From Meira nashicola (taxonomy: Eukaryota > Basidiomycota > Exobasidiomycetes > Exobasidiales > Brachybasidiaceae): DNA of 64,000 nt. A model generated the notes under the pieces. The model was not told the DNA's origin. It worked only from the letters and a program-made list of their open reading frames with translations, and ran no database searches. The stretch covers positions 806,001 through 870,000 of the forward strand of contig BCJU01000002.1 of NCBI GenBank assembly GCA_001600355.1, read 5' to 3'. Position numbers and translations under genes: made by a program. Below are positions 58,808 to 64,000 of this stretch, one piece after another; position 1 is the first letter of the stretch; the number at the start of each line of letters is the position of its first letter.

Positions 58808-61000
58808 ATGACTGATGCTATCAAAGCAACGTTTATCGCCAAAGCAGAAAAGAATGAGCCAGTTTTTGTGACTTTTGTCACTGCTGGTTATCCAACAAAA
58901 CATGATACAGTGGACATTTTACTGGGATTAGAAGCAGGAGGTGCAGATATTATTGAATTAGGCGTTCCTTTTAGTGATCCTCAAGCTGATGGTCCTGCAA
59001 TTCAAGAATCAAATCAAGTTGCTCTTTTACAAGGAGTTGATTATACAACTTGCTTAAATTACGTTTCAGAAGCTCGTAATCGTGGTTTAAAAGCACCAGT
59101 TTTGTTAATGGGTTATTATAATCCTCTTTTAGCATATGGTGAAGAAAAAGCAGTAAGTTCGGCAAAATCAGCAGGAGCAAATGGATTCATCGTTGTTGAT
59201 CTGCCACCAGAAGAAGCAGTCGATTTTCGTCAACAATGTACAAGTCAAGGTATGTCTTACATTCCTTTAATCGCTCCTTCTACTTCACCAAAACGTATTC
59301 AACATTTAGCAAATTTAGCCGATTCTTTCATTTATGTCGTTTCAAAGATGGGAACAACGGGTGCTTCTACAACCGTTTCAGCTTCTTTGCCTGATTTATT
59401 ATCTCGTATTCGTTCAGTCACTTCTGTTCCGCTTGCCGTTGGTTTTGGTGTTTCAACTCGTGAACATTTTATTGAAGTTGGAGAACATGCAGATGGTGTA
59501 GTGATCGGAAGTAAATTAGTACAAGTGATCAAACAAGCAGGTGATTCTACACAATCAAGAGTTAAAGCAGCACAAGAATATTGCGATCAAATCACAAATA
59601 AGAGTGAAGGATTTTTACCTCGCACTAAAGCTTTAGCTAAAGCAAATGTGAATGGACATAATGGTGAAATTTCTATTAAAGATGCAGTCTCAATTCCCGA
59701 TAGCGTTGCTGTACCTAAAGTTGATGGCGTCGTTACGGATGAGAACAGGAAACCGGTTCCTGGTTTAGACATGACTGTTGATGCAAACGGTGTTCTTCGT
59801 CCTCCAAGATTTGGTAAATTTGGTGGTCAATACGTTCCTGAAGCATTATACGATTGTCATGTAGAATTGGAAAAGGCATATTTAGATGCAATTCAAGATC
59901 CTTCTTTCTGGAAAGAATTTCAAAGTCATTACGAATACATCGGTCGTCCTTCTGAATTGTACTTGGCCGAAAGATTAACAGAAAAAGCAGGTGGTGCAAG
60001 AATTTGGTTAAAACGTGAAGATTTGAATCATACTGGAAGTCATAAGATCAATAATGCGATCGGACAAATCTTATTGGCCAAAAGATTAGGCAAAACAAGA
60101 ATTATTGCTGAAACAGGAGCAGGACAACATGGTGTGGCAACTGCAACTGCTTGTGCTAAATTTGGTCTAGAATGCGTTGTTTATATGGGATCAGAAGATG
60201 TAAGAAGACAAAGTTTGAATGCTTTCCGTATGAAGATGTTAGGAGCGAAAGTGGTAGCAGTAGAAAGTGGAAGTAAAACATTGAAAGATGCAATCAATGA
60301 AGCAAATAGAGATTGGGTAACAAATTTACACAATACTCATTATCTTGTTGGAAGTGCAATCGGACCTCATCCTTTCCCAAGTATCGTAAGAGATTTTCAA
60401 TCGATCATCGGAAGAGAAGCAAAACAACAATTACAAGAAAAGAAAGGTAAATTACCCGAAGTTGTTATCGCATGTGTTGGTGGAGGTAGTAATGCAATCG
60501 GTACTTTCCATGAATTCGTAAAAGATGAATCAGTTCGTTTGATCGGTGTTGAAGCAGGAGGTGATGGTATCGAAACAGATAGACATAGTGCAACTTTGGC
60601 AAAAGGTACTCCGGGAGTCTTGCACGGTGTTCGAACTTATTTACTTCAAGCAAAAGATGGTCAAATTACAGAAACTCATTCGATTTCTGCTGGATTAGAT
60701 TATCCGGGTGTTGGACCTGAGCATGCATTCTTAAAGGATGCAGGTAGAGCAGAATACGTTGCTGCAACAGATGAACAAGCATTACGTGCATTCAGATTAT
60801 TGACTGAAACGGAAGGTATTATTCCCGCTTTGGAAACTTCTCATGCTATTTGGGAAGCAATTCAAAGAGCCGGTAAAATGTCAAAAGATGAAGATATTAT
60901 CGTTTGTTGTTCTGGAAGAGGTGATAAGGATGTCGAACAAATCTCTCATGCTATTCAAACTGGTGGTTGGGGAGAAAAGCTGGATTGGAATATCGCTTAA
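58808..61000 (+). CDS. TRP5: Bifunctional tryptophan synthase (alpha-beta fusion)
   Basis: The enzyme converts indole-3-glycerol phosphate and serine to tryptophan, channelling indole between domains. The fused alpha-beta order in one 730-residue chain is the fungal form. The alpha domain (about 1-265) has [20 protein letters not shown] and [17 protein letters not shown] with the catalytic Glu and Asp. A linker (about 265-325) follows. The beta domain starts [20 protein letters not shown] and has the PLP lysine K413 in [34 protein letters not shown], the phosphate loop [10 protein letters not shown] and CCSGRGDKD complete the set. The coding part is intronless, and codon use is biased as in a highly expressed gene. 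Promoter motifs suggest general amino-acid control. It converges on the DNAJC9-like gene. Confidence 0.97.
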   Translation: MTDAIKATFIAKAEKNEPVFVTFVTAGYPTKHDTVDILLGLEAGGADIIELGVPFSDPQADGPAIQESNQVALLQGVDYTTCLNYVSEARNRGLKAPVLLMGYYNPLLAYGEEKAVSSAKSAGANGFIVVDLPPEEAVDFRQQCTSQGMSYIPLIAPSTSPKRIQHLANLADSFIYVVSKMGTTGASTTVSASLPDLLSRIRSVTSVPLAVGFGVSTREHFIEVGEHADGVVIGSKLVQVIKQAGDSTQSRVKAAQEYCDQITNKSEGFLPRTKALAKANVNGHNGEISIKDAVSIPDSVAVPKVDGVVTDENRKPVPGLDMTVDANGVLRPPRFGKFGGQYVPEALYDCHVELEKAYLDAIQDPSFWKEFQSHYEYIGRPSELYLAERLTEKAGGARIWLKREDLNHTGSHKINNAIGQILLAKRLGKTRIIAETGAGQHGVATATACAKFGLECVVYMGSEDVRRQSLNAFRMKMLGAKVVAVESGSKTLKDAINEANRDWVTNLHNTHYLVGSAIGPHPFPSIVRDFQSIIGREAKQQLQEKKGKLPEVVIACVGGGSNAIGTFHEFVKDESVRLIGVEAGGDGIETDRHSATLAKGTPGVLHGVRTYLLQAKDGQITETHSISAGLDYPGVGPEHAFLKDAGRAEYVAATDEQALRAFRLLTETEGIIPALETSHAIWEAIQRAGKMSKDEDIIVCCSGRGDKDVEQISHAIQTGGWGEKLDWNIA

Positions 61001-61115
61001 GTAGATTTTGCATGTATGATTTCATTCGCAATGAAGAGTCTGCTATAATTCATGATATATCATATGATTAAAAATGTACAAATGTGAGCGACATGGTGAA
61101 TGGTAATCCCCTCGA

Positions 61116-62117
61116 TTACCTTGCTTTGGCTTTCTTGTTGCGTTTAGCATCGATGCTGGCTTGAATTCGAGCAAATTCTTCTTCTGAAGGCTCGGTTGTA
61201 GGTCCGGCTTCTTGTTCTTCTCTCTTTCCTTTTTTCTTTCCTGATCCTGATCCTTTATTCTTTTTGACTGCTGCTTCAGCTTCTAGCTTTGCGATCAAGT
61301 TATCCATTTGATGACCGCGATTTTGATTTCTCTTTGCGATCAAATTTTGCAAACCGGAAAGATCTTCTTCTTCGTCATCTTCTTGTTTACGCTTTTGTGC
61401 TTTTCCTTTTCCATTCGCACGAGATTTTGCTTTTGTCGTTTCATCTCCGAACAAAGCATCATAAACGCCCATCTCGCGTGCCATTTCCATTGCTTCTACT
61501 TCTTCATTTTCTTCTTTTCGCTCTGCTTCTTGAATCAAAGATTTATCTTTACGTGTTTTATCCCATTGTTTTAATCTTTTTATTTCTTTTTCTTTAATTG
61601 CATCTTCAATTATTTTTTCTACTCTTTCACGATCGATTCGTAAAGACATATATGGAACGTGATCTACCATTTCTGCTAAATGTCCTTGAGTAGCTTTATA
61701 TGCTTCTAAAATATCTTCACGTTCATCTTTTGATCTTTGATATTTCTTTTTGAATTCGTCTAAAGTATCTGCATTCACTTCACCAGTCCATAATTCTTTA
61801 AAATACGCATTCCAATCCATTGCTTCTTCAAACATACTCTCATCCGTTCTGCCTGTTGAATCATAACGTGATTTTCTAGCAGGTGTAGATAAAACTGAAT
61901 ATGCATATCCGATTTGTTGAAATTTTTTAGATGCATTCTGCTTTTCAATTTCATCAACGCCTTTTTGTTGTTTATCAGGATGATATTTTAGTGCTGCTTT
62001 TCGATAAGCTTTCTTTATTTCTTCTTCCGTTGATTCTTTGTTTATTCCAAGAGCTCCATACAAATCAACTTTCCCGTCAGGAAAGAATTGAAGTGCTGGA
62101 TCTGCTTCGTCATTCAT
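61116..62117 (-). CDS. J-domain protein, DNAJC9-like
   Basis: This 333-residue protein starts at ATG 62117 (MNDEADPALQFFP); the frame extends 20 codons upstream from a GTG. The J domain occupies about residues 15-90, with LYGALGINKESTEEEIKKAY and the HPD motif in KYHPDKQQKG. Downstream, DWNAYFKELWTGEVNADTLDEF and RSKDEREDILEAYKATQGHL match the region that in DNAJC9 binds histones H3-H4 and Hsp70. The C-terminal half is lysine- and glutamate-rich with an NLS-like KAQKRKQ and ends KRNKKAKAR. DNAJC9 is a histone co-chaperone; the role here is inferred from architecture. An ACGCGT box lies 125 bp upstream. It converges on TRP5, with 115 bp between. Confidence 0.86.
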   Translation of the reverse strand: MNDEADPALQFFPDGKVDLYGALGINKESTEEEIKKAYRKAALKYHPDKQQKGVDEIEKQNASKKFQQIGYAYSVLSTPARKSRYDSTGRTDESMFEEAMDWNAYFKELWTGEVNADTLDEFKKKYQRSKDEREDILEAYKATQGHLAEMVDHVPYMSLRIDRERVEKIIEDAIKEKEIKRLKQWDKTRKDKSLIQEAERKEENEEVEAMEMAREMGVYDALFGDETTKAKSRANGKGKAQKRKQEDDEEEDLSGLQNLIAKRNQNRGHQMDNLIAKLEAEAAVKKNKGSGSGKKKGKREEQEAGPTTEPSEEEFARIQASIDAKRNKKAKAR

Positions 62118-62241
62118 TTTTGCATCAACACACGGCTTGATGGAGTGAAGAAGAGAAGAAGTTAGATACCCACGCACGCTTGCAACACAAGTGTTGCTCT
62201 TAAAGTTGAAATTTACACGTCCATATCTGAAATTCGAAAAG

Positions 62242-62247
62242 ACGCGT
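62242..62247. promoter_or_regulatory. MCB-like ACGCGT box upstream of DNAJC9-like gene
   Basis: ACGCGT lies 125 bp upstream of ATG 62117, in the 291-bp spacer between two minus-strand genes. Its position would suit G1/S regulation of a histone co-chaperone, which is inference. Confidence 0.4.
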
Positions 62248-62408
62248 TTCTCTGCCTGAACTTATGTCAGCCTAAAGGTGGAATCATACATGGCTTGTAG
62301 AACTTCCATTGAATTGCTTCACCATCTGCATACATGCATACAATAATAAGGTATCCAGTCATTATATTATGTTTAATGTTACGATTCACTTAGAAAAAGT
62401 CATTTTCG

Positions 62409-63095
62409 TCAATACATTTGGTAAGGAGCATATTTCCACAAACCACTATGTTTGAAATTGAAAGCTGGTAAAATGATCCAAGAGACGAAAGCAGGAAGAG
62501 AAAGGATTTCTAATATTTCTTTGGTTTCTTTTGATGGTAAATGATGAAAGAAGAAAGGTAATGTAAACGTCGGACCTGCTTTACCATATTCATCACCTTT
62601 ACGCCAAATTTCTTTAAATTCATCAACAGGAATGACTGATAAATTTTCAGTTGTTAATTTTGAAACTTCTGCATTAAGATGATCAATTAAAGGTTCTTGT
62701 ACTTCTTTAAGATTTTGTAAAATTTCTTCTCCATCATTGTATTTTGTGGAATTCCCTTGACAATCTTTTACCAAAGCTTCTATACGATCTAAGATTGCGT
62801 GGATTTTTTCATGTGCTTCTTTTTCACCTTCCATATCAATACCCGCTGCTTTAAAAGGTGGGAACATGAACAAGTCTTCGGTTTTATGATGATGTTCTAG
62901 GGTATGAATGAATGCATCAATATAATTTAACCAATTTGGTAAATCTTTTTGTAATTTACTTTCTTTGCCTGCTTTAATTTGCTTTTGATCTTCTTCGATT
63001 TGTGTGATTATACCTTCTAAAGCCTTTTTTAATGATCTATGTAACAACACCATCATATCGTGTAGCTTTGTATAAATATCACGTTCTGCTGACAT
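62409..63095 (-). CDS. Hemerythrin HHE-domain protein
   Basis: This 228-residue protein starts at ATG 63095 (MSAERDIYTKLHDMM); nine further upstream codons are open only from a GTG. It folds as a four-helix hemerythrin-like bundle with metal-ligand candidates in KLHDMMVLLHRSL, in FIHTLEHHHKTEDLFMFPPF (HHxxED type) and in EKEAHEKIHAILDRIEALV. A further histidine follows in PLIDHLNAEVSKL. The C-terminal part (PTFTLPFFFHHLPSKETKEI, then LPAFVSWIILPAFNFKHSGLW) is typical of fungal HHE proteins. Known relatives bind a di-iron centre and act in oxygen, NO or redox responses; the role here is unknown. A hydrophobic C-terminal stretch could contact a membrane. Confidence 0.88.
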   Translation of the reverse strand: MSAERDIYTKLHDMMVLLHRSLKKALEGIITQIEEDQKQIKAGKESKLQKDLPNWLNYIDAFIHTLEHHHKTEDLFMFPPFKAAGIDMEGEKEAHEKIHAILDRIEALVKDCQGNSTKYNDGEEILQNLKEVQEPLIDHLNAEVSKLTTENLSVIPVDEFKEIWRKGDEYGKAGPTFTLPFFFHHLPSKETKEILEILSLPAFVSWIILPAFNFKHSGLWKYAPYQMY

Positions 63096-63199
63096 TTTTG
63101 ATGATAGATCTTGGTCGTTCACGGAAAGGAGAGGAAGAGAATTGGAGTGCTGGCAGAAAAGAAGGAAGGAGAGCTTAAAGGCGGCTTGTATATGAAACG

Positions 63200-63202
<3 letters not shown>

Positions 63203-63233
<31 letters not shown>
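63203..63233. repeat. (TA)15 microsatellite
   Basis: A 31-bp TA run lies about 110 bp upstream of the hemerythrin gene start, where a TATA region would be expected. Confidence 0.95.
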
Positions 63234-63237
<4 letters not shown>

Positions 63238-63343
63238 CAAAAGTCTCATCACTTTTTCATGCGAACAACGGGCTCGACAGATTGACGGGCCCAATGAAAT
63301 TTGATTGATTATAAGGCGTGTGTATGTGATGCTGTATTGTAGC

Positions 63344-63353
63344 GCAGCGCTGC
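63344..63353. promoter_or_regulatory. 10-bp palindrome GCAGCGCTGC
   Basis: The core shared with 7436 and 52382 lies 249 bp upstream of the hemerythrin ATG. Function is inferred from recurrence and position. Confidence 0.4.
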
Positions 63354-63490
63354 ACGGACGGAAACGCCACTTTAACAGTGAAAAAGGTTAGTTATTTCAA
63401 AAAAAAAATAAGCAAAGCTGTCTGTACCTTATTTTTGCTCGGCGTAATGCATGTAGGCGTCAAAACGTATTGAACCATTTTGATTGATCT

Positions 63491-63568
63491 AAAGATACTT
63501 CGGCATTTTCAGTGATCCAAAAAGATACTTCGGCATTTTCAGTGATCCAGAGACACTTCGGCATTTGG
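63491..63568. repeat. 30-bp tandem repeat, 2.6 copies
   Basis: Two units (63491-63520, 63521-63550) differ at one base; a third, diverged partial unit follows. The shared core is GATACTTCGGCATTTTCAGT. Confidence 0.9.
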
Positions 63569-63630
63569 CACGATAGCCGATTTCTGGTACATATGTATGT
63601 TGTGTAAAGTGTGAATACGTACCCTGTCGA

Positions 63631-63770
63631 TTATTCACCCTTTTTTGCAACGGATTTCTTTTTAGCTTCGGCTGCTCGAAACACTAAAGTTTTCGATCGA
63701 TATCTTTCGAGCTGCACTTTCCCGCGTTGCCATGGTAGTCTTCCTTTAAGTTCAATCAGAACCAGCTTCA
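63631..63770 (-). CDS. Possible terminal exon of an unrecognised basic protein
   Basis: On the minus strand an open frame ends KLVLIELKGRLPWQRGKVQ, then LERYRSKTLVFRAAEAKKK and SVAKKGE before TAA at 63633-63631. The frame is open back to a TAG at about 63836. It has no suitable ATG, so it would have to be a last exon with an acceptor in 63770-63830. The basic, alanine/lysine-rich end looks protein-like, but I cannot name a family and the composition could be chance. The start given is approximate. Confidence 0.25.
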
Positions 63771-64000
63771 GCGACAAGATGTTATGGTGTCTTGATTCAC
63801 TATCTTGACAATCCTGATCTCTGCTGACAGTATCCTAGTCAGAGCCTGAGTTGAGATTGACATTTGCTTAAATATATGCTATAATTCCTTCTGCAAATGT
63901 TATCTCTGCTTGATAATTATTCTCATTTCCATCTTCTCTTCGGCGTTTGTTATATCTTATTTAAACCTCAAGAGGACTATCATTTAAGCAACCTTCTTTG

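Larger units (their letters stand above)
63096..64000. other. Intergenic tail of the window, repeat-rich
   Basis: At least 905 bp hold the promoter of the hemerythrin gene, a TA run, the palindrome at 63344, a 30-bp tandem repeat and one possible minus-strand exon (63631-63770). I see no other coding or RNA feature up to the window edge. Confidence 0.4.

Noticed and set aside
1..64000. CRISPR arrays, transposons, viral insertions or biosynthetic clusters
   Set aside because: Repeats found are microsatellites or short tandem units. No transposase, reverse transcriptase, integrase, terminal repeat pair or clustered accessory genes were seen.

Overview
This window is eukaryotic nuclear DNA from a fungus. 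It carries single-copy housekeeping genes with no operons. Coding sequence is AT-rich. Most genes are intronless, and the few introns are about 70-150 nt with GTAAGT, GTGAGT or GTGTGT donors and pyrimidine-rich YAG acceptors. A Cdt1, an Ies1, a HAM1-like protein, a fused tryptophan synthase and Sla2 together fit Dikarya. The style (AT-rich, intron-poor, introns in leaders) suggests a basidiomycete, possibly Ustilaginomycotina, but I cannot fix the lineage from sequence alone. I see no transposon, virus, tRNA, rRNA or CRISPR array, and no secondary-metabolite cluster.

Layout. 1-9.7 kb: BNA6 (NAD synthesis, three exons), LSM5 (four exons, antisense, reconstructed here), ERV41 (ER-Golgi cargo), SLA2 (endocytosis, with a start codon that appears split by an intron), an unrecognised 200-residue protein and a short-chain dehydrogenase. 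9.7-24 kb: RSE1/SF3b130, a PQ-loop membrane protein, a quinone-reductase-like MDR, Cdt1, a WW protein, a Pmp3-type protein with a long tail, and the CTD phosphatase Fcp1. 24-36.3 kb: PUS3/DEG1, NatA subunit NAA15, casein kinase 1 (with an apparently spliced long leader) and Ies1 of INO80 (three exons). 36.5-54.8 kb: HAM1-like protein, CLASP/Stu1, Aha1, Tdp1, GH15 glucoamylase-like protein, a membrane-anchored ubiquitin protease and a Gly/Ser-rich single-pass membrane protein. 56.5-63.1 kb: RAD9 checkpoint clamp (three exons, with an assembly gap inside a 15-bp coding repeat), TRP5, a DNAJC9-like J protein and a hemerythrin-like protein.

Genes are mostly arranged as convergent and divergent neighbours, and there is no sign of functional clustering. 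Several intergenic stretches of 0.7-2.3 kb hold only promoters, leader introns and microsatellites. Genes for replication, checkpoint and chromatin work (CDT1, RAD9, DNAJC9-like, IES1) have ACGCGT boxes upstream. TRP5 has two TGACTC (Gcn4-type) sites and a TATA box.

The points most worth checking are the split SLA2 start codon, the hidden LSM5 gene with a 28-nt exon, the frame-inconsistent gap in RAD9, the short N-terminus of Fcp1, and a 10-14 bp palindrome shared by three promoters. I did not find a convincing new biological system; the window looks like an ordinary euchromatic housekeeping region.
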